A DNA stretch of 39,346 bases from SXIZ01 sp040079795 (GCA_040079795.1 JBEBJQ010000033.1:1-39346), one strand, 5' to 3'. Counted from the first letter of the stretch, positions 17,333 to 25,731 are shown. Notes: generated by a model not told the origin, from the letters alone. Program-made: numbers and translations.

Positions 17333-17873
17333 TGGTTGCTATTTTTAATACCCTGGCACTGATCGTCAGTCCCGCCTGTTTGGTCGCTCCAAGATTGACC
17401 TGGATGTCGATTTTGCCATCTTGCACGTTAAGATTGACCATACCGTTGTAGTCAACAACATAATCTTCTTCACCGATTGTGAGAATGGGTTGCTGCTTTA
17501 TTTCAGCCAGCAGTTGTATGGTGGTATTTTTATCCAGGCCGCTAATAAACAGGATCTGGCATTCATCCAGATTGCGTGGCCGGGAAAGATAGATAATATG
17601 CAACAGCCGGTTGCCTACTTTCTTTTGATCCATTTGCAGAAAAGCATACTGCACCACGTTATCACCCAGCACGCAAAGATTCAGCAAAGGCGCATCGGCC
17701 TTTAGGGCGCGCTCAGGCCACTCGGTAAAGCGGGCAAAATTGAGCGCCATAGCAGCTTTTACCGTATATTCTTGCGTCGTATCAGCAAACGCAGAGCGAC
17801 CGACGGCCAATGTTGCCGCAACAGCAAACAACAGCCAGAAGACGCTAAAAAAAATGTAATTTTTAATATACAT
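17322..17873 (-). CDS. YfiR-like (DUF4154) periplasmic protein, copy 2
   Basis: 183 residues, the same length as copy 1, with a signal peptide (LLFAVAATLAVGRSAFA). Core motifs are EYTVKAAMALNFARFTEWP, LLNLCVLGD, DECQILFISG, PILTIGEEDYVVDYNGMV and SARVLKIATIV. C67 and C105 are at the same positions as in copy 1. It lies 20 nt downstream of a TonB receptor and overlaps the kinase gene, so receptor, YfiR and kinase are translated from one message. By analogy with YfiR-YfiN it should bind the kinase's CHASE8 domain in the periplasm; that partnership is inference. Confidence 0.92.
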   Translation of the reverse strand: MYIKNYIFFSVFWLLFAVAATLAVGRSAFADTTQEYTVKAAMALNFARFTEWPERALKADAPLLNLCVLGDNVVQYAFLQMDQKKVGNRLLHIIYLSRPRNLDECQILFISGLDKNTTIQLLAEIKQQPILTIGEEDYVVDYNGMVNLNVQDGKIDIQVNLGATKQAGLTISARVLKIATIVK

Positions 17874-17893
17874 TTAACTCAATACTTAGATAA

Positions 17894-19918
17894 TTAAAAC
17901 TGCCATGCGATTTTTCCATAAACGCCCCGCGCTATTTCCGTGGGCTGTGTTAGGCTTTCCTCCAGATATTCAGGGTGGTAATCATCCAGCAAATTTTGAC
18001 CGGTAATAGAAAGCTCCCAGGATTCGTGGGGCTTCCAACCCAACCTTACATCCATTGTTAAATAGGCCTTAATGTTGTAAGCGCCGGTATTACTAAAAGC
18101 AGCGATAGGACTATCACTGGCTGTTGCACCGGTATAGCGTAACCATAAATCCAAATTTAAGTCTTTAACAGGGGTTAATCCAGCACGCAGTGAAGCTTTA
18201 TGCTCAGGACTGACCGCAATTATCCCGCCCGAAGTACCGGTGTGTAAAAAGCTGTAATTGGCATCCCAACGCCACCAGTCCAGCATTTGCCATACCGTAG
18301 CGATCTCAACACCATAGGTATTAGCGCTGTTGTTATTAGTGAACGCAATATTTTGTTGCAAAGTATAATTAGGATAAGTACCCTCAACATTTAAGGTGCC
18401 GGGACTCGCAGAACGCAACCTGCTATAGTCATTATAAAATGCCGTTACATCCAGCGAAGCAAGGTTATGTAAGGCAAAGCGATAGCCTAGTTCGTACGCT
18501 AGCAGCACTTCAGAGTGATACGCAGAATTGCCATTGGCCACGACACTAACCGGAAAGTTAAAAGTAGCAGGGCCAGGTGGAATTGCGGCTACAAAAATAT
18601 CCGCATTACGTTCGCCGCGTGAGGGGGTTCTAACGGCCCGTGACACCGAAGTCCAGAATTTATGCCGCGCCGCAGGTGACCACATCAATTTGGCGGTAGG
18701 TTGGCCTTCAAACCCGGTATAGTCGTTATGTTCAAATTTCGACCCTAAAGTAAACCACAAGGCCTCATCAACCAGCATGAACTCATCCTGCACAAAGCCC
18801 GTCACCAGCTGTACACCACGGCTATCCGGTGAAAAACTGATGCTTGGCGACTTCGAAAATTTATCCTGTGTATAACGGTAGCCTAGCCCCCAGACTACAT
18901 TCTGCCACTCGCTTAAGCTAAAATTATGGTTAAAATCAATATCCAACGTATCGATACGCTGCGTAGCTAAATAATCGGTCCGATTGTAACGATCATAATA
19001 AAACTGCAAATTAGCGGCGGAGGTGGCAGAAAAGCTATGCTGCCATTTTGAAGTCACATTCCAACCCGATAGCTTTTGCGTTTCTGGCAATAAGACACCC
19101 CCATCACGTCCAAAGTTTGGCATTAACACGGTATGGTTTGCCCTGCCCCGATAAAGATCACCTGAAAGGGTAAGCTGATCTTGATCGGTTAGCTGCGAAT
19201 CCAAGCGAAAGCCTCCTTGCTGCTTATTCCAGGCATCATTAGCCTCTAGCCCTGCGGGCGTTTGAAAGTCATCCCGCTGAAAACCCTTAATATAGGCGCG
19301 GGCAAAAGTATCATCGCCCATTTTTTGACCGTACCTCAGTGAACCAAAACCGGTTTCTTTAGTGCCGCCACCTGCTGTTAGCATGCCACCTTGCGTGTCC
19401 TCGCTATGTTTCGTGATAATATCGATGACGCCATTCACCGCATTAGCACCCCACAAGGTTGCCCCCGGACCTCGAATCACTTCAATACGCTCGACATCTT
19501 CCATTAACACATCCTGGGCATCCCAATACACCCCTGAAAAAGCGGGAGTGTAGACACTGCGGCCATCAATCAAAACCAACAGCTTATTGGCAAAAGCACC
19601 GTTAAAACCACGCGCGCTAATCGCCCATTTACTTGAATTAATACGGGCGACTTCAATTCCCGGTGCCATGCGCAAAGCTTCAGGCAAGCTTGTAACGCCG
19701 GAACGTTTAAGGTCTTCGTGGCTAATCACAAAAATAGCCGCTGGTGCATCAGAAAGTGACTGCACTTTTTTGGAGACAGAAGTAACTTTTACATTGACTA
19801 AGTCTTCAATGTTTAAGTCCAGTAACTTATCCGATTCAGCCAATGCAAGTTCTGAATCAGCCCACACGGACTGGGATAACCAGAGCAATAGTACAGCCCA
19901 AAAAAATTGAATGTTCAT
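17894..19918 (-). CDS. TonB-dependent outer membrane receptor (second of three paralogues)
   Basis: 674 residues: a signal peptide (FFWAVLLLWLSQSVWA), then DLNIEDLVNVKVTSVSKK just before the plug. The plug carries PEALRMAPGIEVAR, ARGFNGAFANKLLVLIDGRSVY and GPGATLWGANAVNGVIDIITK, and the barrel ends in YGKIAWQF. It is closely similar throughout to the receptor at 20076-22100, with equal length, so the pair looks like a tandem duplication. A 157-nt spacer separates it from that gene, and only 20 nt separate it from YfiR copy 2 downstream. Ligand unknown. This tight linkage makes it the best candidate outer-membrane input for the YfiR-kinase pair. Confidence 0.94.
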   Translation of the reverse strand: MNIQFFWAVLLLWLSQSVWADSELALAESDKLLDLNIEDLVNVKVTSVSKKVQSLSDAPAAIFVISHEDLKRSGVTSLPEALRMAPGIEVARINSSKWAISARGFNGAFANKLLVLIDGRSVYTPAFSGVYWDAQDVLMEDVERIEVIRGPGATLWGANAVNGVIDIITKHSEDTQGGMLTAGGGTKETGFGSLRYGQKMGDDTFARAYIKGFQRDDFQTPAGLEANDAWNKQQGGFRLDSQLTDQDQLTLSGDLYRGRANHTVLMPNFGRDGGVLLPETQKLSGWNVTSKWQHSFSATSAANLQFYYDRYNRTDYLATQRIDTLDIDFNHNFSLSEWQNVVWGLGYRYTQDKFSKSPSISFSPDSRGVQLVTGFVQDEFMLVDEALWFTLGSKFEHNDYTGFEGQPTAKLMWSPAARHKFWTSVSRAVRTPSRGERNADIFVAAIPPGPATFNFPVSVVANGNSAYHSEVLLAYELGYRFALHNLASLDVTAFYNDYSRLRSASPGTLNVEGTYPNYTLQQNIAFTNNNSANTYGVEIATVWQMLDWWRWDANYSFLHTGTSGGIIAVSPEHKASLRAGLTPVKDLNLDLWLRYTGATASDSPIAAFSNTGAYNIKAYLTMDVRLGWKPHESWELSITGQNLLDDYHPEYLEESLTQPTEIARGVYGKIAWQF

Positions 19919-20075
19919 ACTAGAATGCTACCCGTCGGATTTATGCTGCCTGTTTCTTGCCTTTTTAAAATCAATACAGGCATGGGGAGTTTTAAAGATA
20001 AATACCCCCTAAAGGGTTTTGCATACGGTCTTGGTCATTAAAAATTAGTGGGCGTTGTACGGCACCACTTACTAA
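19919..20075. other. 157-nt spacer between two tandem TonB receptor genes
   Basis: It holds a CCCTTTAGGGGG block (minus strand, near 20010-20021) of little hairpin strength, and no T-tract. I see no gene and no clear promoter, so read-through between the two receptors is plausible. Confidence 0.35.
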
Positions 20076-22100
20076 CTAAAATTCCCAAGCGACTTTGCCA
20101 TAGACGCCCCGCGCTATTTCAGTAGGGACAACATAATTTTCTTCGATATATTCCAGATGATAACCATCCAGCAAATTCTGCCCGGTTACGGATAACTCCA
20201 CCGATTTAAAAGGCTTCCAGCCTAAACGAACATCCAGGGTCAGATAGCCGGGTATTGAAAAAGGCTCTCGAGTGGCACTTTTAGTATTAAGCGCAGTAGC
20301 ATTACCGGTGTAACGCAACCAAAAATCAAGACTGATGTCATTTACGGGCGTAAATCCAGTCCTGATCGAGGCTTTATGCTTAGGGCTTGCCCCCAGAAGC
20401 TCCCCACCATTTTTAAAATTTGTTTCCAGAAAACTGTAAGTAGCGTCCCAACGCCACCAATCCAGCATTTGCCATACTGCCGCCATTTCAAAGCCATACG
20501 TGCTGCCGCTATAACCATTGTCCATAGTGAGGTTTTGTAAAAGGTAGTAGTTGGGCGCAGTGCCCCCGAGTTGAATTGCCCCCCTCTCTGCTCCCCGCAA
20601 TTTGGTATAGTCATTGTAAAAAGCCGTTAAATCCAAAGAAGCTTTGTTGGTTAGGGTAAAGCGATAGCCCATCTCGTAAGCGATTAACACTTCAGATTGA
20701 AAATTTGGATTACCATTAACGATGACCGCAATCGGTGTATTAAAGGTTTCCGCACTGGCAGGAACCGTAAGCTGATGAATACTGGCATTATTTTCACCAC
20801 GGGAGGGTGTTCTAACGGCTCTGGATGCAGAAGCCCAAAGTTTGTGACGGGGAGCAGGAGCCCACATCAATTTCGCGGTGGGTTGACCTTCAAAACCGGT
20901 ATAGTCGTTATGCTCAAACTTGGAACCCAAAGTAAACCATAGCGTTTCATCGATCAGCATAATTTCATCCTGTACAAAACCACTGAATAATTGTACGCCG
21001 CGACTACTCGGATTCAAGCTGACCAAAGCCGAACCGGTAAAGTCATCCCGCGTATAGCGGTAATCCAAACCCCAAATAATATTCTGCCGATCCGTTAATT
21101 GAAAATTATGTTGAAAGTCAACATCAATAATATCAATGCTTTGCTTCTCCATAAACTCGCTACGGTTGTAACGGTCATAATAGAATTGTAGCTTAGCCGC
21201 AGAAGTTGAGGAAAACGTATGCTGCAATTTTGAAGTCAGATTCCAACCGGAAATTGCTTGCCTGTCTTGTAGCGGTTGATAAAAAGGTCTTGCGAGAGTA
21301 GGAATGATTAACGCTTGATTTACTTTGCCCTGATACAGATCGCCCTGCACTGTTAACTCATCCTGCTCTGTTAAATGGGAATCAATCCGAAAGCCGCCTT
21401 GTTGTTTATTCCACTCATCTTCGGCACTGTGGCCGGAAGGCGTTTTATTTTCATCGCGCTGAAAACCTTTGACATATCCCCTAGCGTAAGTGTCATTGCC
21501 GAATTTTTTACCGTATCTGAGCGAGCCAAAACCACTTTCCAGTGTGCCAGCCCCGGCGATAAGTTGACCGCCTTCGGTGTGCCCAGCCGTTTTTGTGATG
21601 ATATTGATGACGCCATTAACCGCATTCGCGCCCCACAAAGTTGCCCCCGGCCCCCGAATAACTTCAATGCGCTCAATATCTTCCATTAACACATCTTGCG
21701 CATCCCAATAAACACCTGAAAAAGCAGGGGTATAGACACTACGGCCATCAATCAAAACCAGCAATTTATTGGCAATGCTGCCATTAGAACCACGCGCACT
21801 AATGGCCCATTTATTGGAGCTGATCCTTGCCACTTCAACTCCCGGCGCCATACGCAATGCCTCTGGGACACTGGTTACACCTGAACGCTTAATATCATCA
21901 TGGCTGATAACGAAAATTGCCGCTGGCGCATCGGAAAGCGCTTGGGCTTTTTTAGAAACGGAAGTGACTTGCACATTGACTAAATCTTCAATATTTAAGT
22001 CCAAGACCTCGTCCCCTTCAGCTTTTATTGACGCGGCGTAAGGAGTTGTTAACTGAAAAACACACAAAACAAACGCTGCAATATTAATCCTGCATTGCAT
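20076..22100 (-). CDS. TonB-dependent outer membrane receptor (first of three paralogues)
   Basis: 674 residues with a signal peptide (IAAFVLCVFQLTTPYAA), DLNIEDLVNVQVTSVSKK, a plug (PEALRMAPGVEVAR, LLVLIDGRSVYTPAFSG, GPGATLWGANAVNGVINIITK) and a barrel ending in YGKVAWEF. In the plug, the segment that reads ARGFNG-x-FANK in both sister receptors reads ARGSNGSIANK here, so a surface or ligand-facing loop has changed. The start overlaps the end of the REC-PAS-GGDEF-EAL gene by 17 nt, showing translational coupling to a c-di-GMP enzyme. The signal peptide begins at the first Met, which supports this start despite the overlap. Ligand unknown. Confidence 0.94.
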   Translation of the reverse strand: MQCRINIAAFVLCVFQLTTPYAASIKAEGDEVLDLNIEDLVNVQVTSVSKKAQALSDAPAAIFVISHDDIKRSGVTSVPEALRMAPGVEVARISSNKWAISARGSNGSIANKLLVLIDGRSVYTPAFSGVYWDAQDVLMEDIERIEVIRGPGATLWGANAVNGVINIITKTAGHTEGGQLIAGAGTLESGFGSLRYGKKFGNDTYARGYVKGFQRDENKTPSGHSAEDEWNKQQGGFRIDSHLTEQDELTVQGDLYQGKVNQALIIPTLARPFYQPLQDRQAISGWNLTSKLQHTFSSTSAAKLQFYYDRYNRSEFMEKQSIDIIDVDFQHNFQLTDRQNIIWGLDYRYTRDDFTGSALVSLNPSSRGVQLFSGFVQDEIMLIDETLWFTLGSKFEHNDYTGFEGQPTAKLMWAPAPRHKLWASASRAVRTPSRGENNASIHQLTVPASAETFNTPIAVIVNGNPNFQSEVLIAYEMGYRFTLTNKASLDLTAFYNDYTKLRGAERGAIQLGGTAPNYYLLQNLTMDNGYSGSTYGFEMAAVWQMLDWWRWDATYSFLETNFKNGGELLGASPKHKASIRTGFTPVNDISLDFWLRYTGNATALNTKSATREPFSIPGYLTLDVRLGWKPFKSVELSVTGQNLLDGYHLEYIEENYVVPTEIARGVYGKVAWEF

Positions 22101-24246
22101 ACGTATTGCCTAATGCTAATTTTGTCGTTGCTTCCGCGTGCCAGTAGTTTTTAAAATCCTCAGCAGGCATCGGCTTTGAAAATAAGTAGCCCTGAATAGC
22201 ATCACAGTTATTGTTGATCATGAAATCCCGTTGCTGAATAGTCTCCACACCTTCAGCAACCGTTTGCAAACTTAAGGTGCTAGCCAACATTAAAATAGCC
22301 TTGACGATAGCCACATCATCTAAATTTACCGGGAGGTCTTTGACGAATGAACGGTCAATCTTTAACGAATTTAGCGGAAAATTCTTAAGATAGCTTAAGG
22401 AAGAATACCCGGTACCAAAATCATCTATAGACAGCTTGATACCGATTTCTTTGAGCTTTAATAAAATAGCCACTACTTTTTTAGTATCCGACATAATGAT
22501 GGTTTCAGTTAATTCAAAAACCAAAAAGCGCGGATCAACTTCATATTCAGCGAGAATACCTTCTACCATCGGGATAAAATTCGCTTGGTTAAATTGGAGG
22601 CTGCTTAAGTTAACGGAAATAGTGAGATGACCCATCCCCAGTTTTTGCCATTCCTTATGCTGACGGCAAACTTCACGGATTGCCCATTCGCCAAATTTAA
22701 TAATAAAACCATTTTCTTCCGCTATCGGGATAAAATCAAAAGGTGATAAAAACCCCAATTGCGCACTTTCCCAACGCATTAATGATTCAGCACCAATCAA
22801 TAAACCTGAAACCGCATTAACAATCGGTTGATAATAAAGCCGTAATTCATTATTAAGCAACGCCTGATGCATACAACTTTCAATCTGTTGCCGTTTCTTA
22901 ACCTTGACATTCATATCTTCATGAAAAAACTGGTAATTTCCCTTACCAGTTTTTTTAGCGTAATACATGGCCATATCGGCATTTTTTAATAACCCTTCTG
23001 CGCTTTGGGCATCTTGGGGATAAATGGCGATGCCAATACTGGCACTGATAAAAATTTGGTTGCCATCAATTGAGGTTATTTCGGTCAACCATTTCTGAAT
23101 GTTTTGAGCAACAATCGCGGCATCTTCAGGCTTAGTCAGTTCATTCAATAAAATCGTAAACTCATCGCCTCCCAAGCGCGCCATATCGGTGTTTTGCGAG
23201 TTGGATATAGAACATCTGGACGCAATATCTGAACGCCTAAGTCCCTCAGTTATGCGTTTGGCAACTTCTTTCAGTAATAAATCACCGACTTGATGCCCAA
23301 AAGAATCGTTAACGACTTTAAAGCCGTCCAAGTCCAAAAATAACACCGCAAAGTGGCGTTTATTCCGCTGCGAGAGTTCCAGTACTTTAGCTAAAATTTC
23401 TAAAAAACACGCCCGGTTAGGAAGCCCTGTAACCTCATCATAATAGGCCAGGTAACGGACCTGTTGTTCATGGGCTTTGCGTTCACTAATATCCTGGATG
23501 GTGCCAGTTAGGCCAATTAATTGATTTTGGGCATTTAAAATTAATTCAATTTGCTGTTCCACAAACTGTTCTTGAGCAGCATTGCCGGCAATACGATAAT
23601 CAAGGGTGATCGACACTTGCTGACCGATGGCTTTTTCAAACGCTTCCGCTAGCAATAATTTATCGTCGTTATGCACCAAATCCAGAAACGTACTTTGATC
23701 AGGAATAAAACTCGCTTTATTCCGTTGAAAAATAGCGTAGATTTCATCTGACCAATAGAGTTTGTTGTCTACAATGTTAAATTCCCAATGTCCCAGCTTT
23801 GCCATTTTTTGGGCATTGGATAAGCGCAATTGGCTTTTTTCCAACTGATGCAATACGCTGCTTGCCTTGATCATATAGCCCAAACGATGGATCAGCACTT
23901 TCCAATTAACCGGCTTAACTACAAAATCCGTTGCCCCTGCATCAAAAGAAGAACCCACCCGTTCAGCATCTTCAGTGCCGGTAACCATCAAAATAGGGGT
24001 ATTTTTACCGCTGGGCAGTTTACGGATTTCAGTGCAGGTTACAAACCCATCTATGCCCGGCATTTCAACATCAATAAGGACAATATCCGGAAAATGGGTT
24101 CGAAACAAAGCGATGCCCTCTTCGCCATTCAATGCGGAAATTAGCTCAAAACCGGCAACGGATAAATGCCGCTTAGCCCATAAATGGACAGTCGGGTCAT
24201 CGTCTATAATTAAGACTAAAGGTAAATTAGCTTCAGAGTTTGTCAT
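22084..24246 (-). CDS. Response-regulator c-di-GMP enzyme, REC-PAS-GGDEF-EAL
   Basis: 720 residues. The receiver spans 1-125 with acidic D15-D17, phospho-site D59 (VLIDVEMPGIDG) and K111 (VVKPVN). A PAS domain spans about 140-258 (LGHWEFNIVDNKLYWSDEIY). The GGDEF domain has an intact GGDEF at 359-363 but no RxxD inhibitory site before it; a short extra segment (SRCSISNSQNTD) lies there. The EAL domain begins about 456; its signature reads ESL at 487-489, and the other catalytic marks are kept (SVNLSS, ELTET, DDFGTGYSSL, KIDRSF, AEGVET, QGYLFSKP). Both synthesis and breakdown of c-di-GMP look possible. It is cytosolic, with no membrane segment. As first gene of the cluster it is the likely phosphorelay target of the hybrid kinase; this is inference. 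Confidence 0.94.
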   Translation of the reverse strand: MTNSEANLPLVLIIDDDPTVHLWAKRHLSVAGFELISALNGEEGIALFRTHFPDIVLIDVEMPGIDGFVTCTEIRKLPSGKNTPILMVTGTEDAERVGSSFDAGATDFVVKPVNWKVLIHRLGYMIKASSVLHQLEKSQLRLSNAQKMAKLGHWEFNIVDNKLYWSDEIYAIFQRNKASFIPDQSTFLDLVHNDDKLLLAEAFEKAIGQQVSITLDYRIAGNAAQEQFVEQQIELILNAQNQLIGLTGTIQDISERKAHEQQVRYLAYYDEVTGLPNRACFLEILAKVLELSQRNKRHFAVLFLDLDGFKVVNDSFGHQVGDLLLKEVAKRITEGLRRSDIASRCSISNSQNTDMARLGGDEFTILLNELTKPEDAAIVAQNIQKWLTEITSIDGNQIFISASIGIAIYPQDAQSAEGLLKNADMAMYYAKKTGKGNYQFFHEDMNVKVKKRQQIESCMHQALLNNELRLYYQPIVNAVSGLLIGAESLMRWESAQLGFLSPFDFIPIAEENGFIIKFGEWAIREVCRQHKEWQKLGMGHLTISVNLSSLQFNQANFIPMVEGILAEYEVDPRFLVFELTETIIMSDTKKVVAILLKLKEIGIKLSIDDFGTGYSSLSYLKNFPLNSLKIDRSFVKDLPVNLDDVAIVKAILMLASTLSLQTVAEGVETIQQRDFMINNNCDAIQGYLFSKPMPAEDFKNYWHAEATTKLALGNTYAMQD

Positions 24247-24353
24247 GATAGATAGTTAAGTGAATTTAAACAGCCGCAACACAATTCTTGTTAAAAGAAG
24301 CGTAGCAGAGAAAATAAAATTTATTAGTTAGCAACCAATAATATTTAAATCAG

Positions 24354-24369
24354 TGTGGTTTAAATCACA
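24354..24369. promoter_or_regulatory. CRP-like binding site (TGTGG-N6-TCACA)
   Basis: It matches the CRP/Vfr consensus TGTGA-N6-TCACA at nine of ten positions, 107 nt upstream of the first gene of the receptor/c-di-GMP cluster. The distance suits an activator site, but the promoter elements themselves are not clear. Confidence 0.45.
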
Positions 24370-24447
24370 GTAAAACAGACGATATTGGTCGTTTTAACCT
24401 AAATGCCTAAGAAGGGATAACACGACAATGACCCTAAAAATGCTCTA

Positions 24448-24480
24448 GCACTTTATAACTTGAATTCAACTTATAAGTGC
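24448..24480. repeat. 33-nt near-perfect palindrome, possible IS30-type end-to-end junction
   Basis: The left arm GCACTTTATAACTTGAA and right arm TTCAACTTATAAGTGC are reverse complements but for one bulged T and one mismatch. The right arm reads into the IS30-type remnant and may be its terminal inverted repeat. The left arm would then be a second end in opposite orientation, or a palindromic IS30 target hot spot. Confidence 0.5.
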
Positions 24481-24549
24481 AATTCTTTTTTAACAAGATT
24501 GAAAGGGTTTAGCTGATGTAGTTCAGGGCTTTTTTCAACCCGGCCAAAG

Positions 24550-24932
24550 ATGAGAACGCTTATGAAAGGCTATAAACAGCTAACCGGGATACAAAGATAC
24601 CAGACCGGGGCATTAAAGAAAGCGGAAATGCTACAAAAGGACATGACGGTAATCATAGGCATTTCAGCCTCGGCCCTGGGCAGGGAGCTGCGCCGTAATA
24701 CGGGAAAGCGTGGGTATCGGCCTCACCAAGCCAATATCAAAGCGCTCCCCCGCAGAAAAATGCTGCCAAAGTAATAAAAATGACATCGGAAGTTTGTGCC
24801 TTAATAGAAGAAAAAGTTCGCCTGGATTTCAGCCCTGAACAGGTTTCGGGCTGGTTGCTTAAAGAGTAGGGCGTTAAAATCAGCCATGAACGAATGTGCC
24901 AACATGTCTGGACGGACGCTGAAAAACATGGA
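24550..24932 (+). pseudogene. IS30-family transposase remnant (N-terminal part)
   Basis: The translation MKGYKQLTGIQRYQTG, ISASALGRELRRNTGKRGY, RPHQANIKA is the N-terminal helix-turn-helix region of IS30-type transposases. A one-base loss in the A-run near 24756-24760 shifts the frame. Coding then resumes as AAKVIKMTSEVCALIEEKV, LDFSPEQVSGWLLKE, hits an in-frame TAG at 24867-24869 where the family has Gln, and continues with GVKISHERMCQHVW to about 24930. The DDE catalytic part is missing: the sequence changes character there. The element is dead. Confidence 0.75.
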
Positions 24933-24934
24933 AA

Positions 24935-25204
24935 CGGAGCGTGAGCGAAGTGATGTTTTTTAGTCCCCGGTAGGCGAAGGGAAATGCGCCAATCCGACGT
25001 GCGCGATAGCGCGCGAGGGAGGCAAGCATTTTATCCCGAAGAGCCGTAGAGTCATTGTGGTAGCCTTGACGTAGTAGGTAGCGAAGCGTAGTACGTAGTC
25101 GAGGCGGACGCAGGACGAAGCGGGGCTAGATTGATTCGCCGCGTGGCGAATCGATTTTTGTGACAGGGAGTCCAAAAATCTTCCATGAGACGCGCTGTGG
25201 CGCG
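24935..25204. repeat. GC-rich, hairpin-rich intercalated segment of unknown origin
   Basis: The segment between the two IS remnants differs from its surroundings: it is GC-rich and full of short dyads (GCGC-GATA-GCGC-type near 24999-25012, repeated GTAGCGAAGCG and TAGTACGTAG blocks, a perfect 8-bp hairpin at 25133-25152). The open frames it contains on the minus strand look like by-products of the composition. It resembles a small repetitive palindromic element or MITE rather than a gene. Its edges are estimates. Confidence 0.4.
25133..25180. repeat. Two adjoining perfect hairpins, the first terminator-like on the plus strand
   Basis: GATTCGCC-GCGT-GGCGAATC (25133-25152) is followed by GATTTTTG. 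That octamer in turn pairs with CAAAAATC at 25173-25180 across 12 nt. The first stem plus the T5 tract would work as a terminator for plus-strand transcripts; the second stem competes with that T-tract. Confidence 0.45.
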
Positions 25205-25731
25205 CAGAGGCAACCTCAAAGGCGTGGGGCGTATATACCACGCAGACTTATGTGGGCACTTACAGCAAAGTGGCGTACTGCAAGCTATATACAAGCAAAA
25301 CAACGGCACAGCAGCCGACATCCTGAATGACAAAGTGTACCATTCTATGAAGCCAGCGAATTGCCAATACTACGCATTCTGACAGATCGGGGGCAATACT
25401 GCGGCAAAGTTGAGCAACATGACTACCAGCTATATCTCGCGATCAATGACATCGACCATACTAAAACCAAAGCGATGTCCCCGCAGGGTAACGGTATTTG
25501 CGAAGGGTTTGATCAGACGATATACAGGAGTTCTATCAAATCGCGTTCAGGAAAAAACGCTATAGCGGTCTGGAGATCTTGCAAAAAGATCTGGACGAAT
25601 GGTTAATTTATTACAGCAATAACCGGACTCATAAAGGCAAAATGTGTCTAGGCAGAACACCAATGGATACTTTACTGGATAAAAAACAGATTTGAACCCA
25701 GAAGAATCTGAATCAAATCTAATCTGACAGA
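25205..25731 (+). pseudogene. IS481-type transposase remnant (C-terminal part)
   Basis: Pieces in three frames rebuild the C-terminal half of an IS481-type DDE transposase: NLKGVGRIY, then KVAYCKLYTSKTTA, AADILNDKV, FYEASELPILRILTDRG, YCGKVEQHDYQLYLAINDID, HTKTKAMSPQGNGIC and, in another frame, LEILQKDLDEWLIYYSNNRTHKGKMCLGRTPMDTLLDKKQ. Several frameshifts and the lost N-terminus show that it is inactive. A terminal-repeat-like end (about 25704-25729, ending CTGACA) closes it on the right. It abuts the GC-rich segment on the left. Confidence 0.75.

Noticed and set aside
24960..25333. Two minus-strand frames of 93 residues
   Set aside because: They arise from the GC-rich repeat segment and IS debris, with no family-like features.
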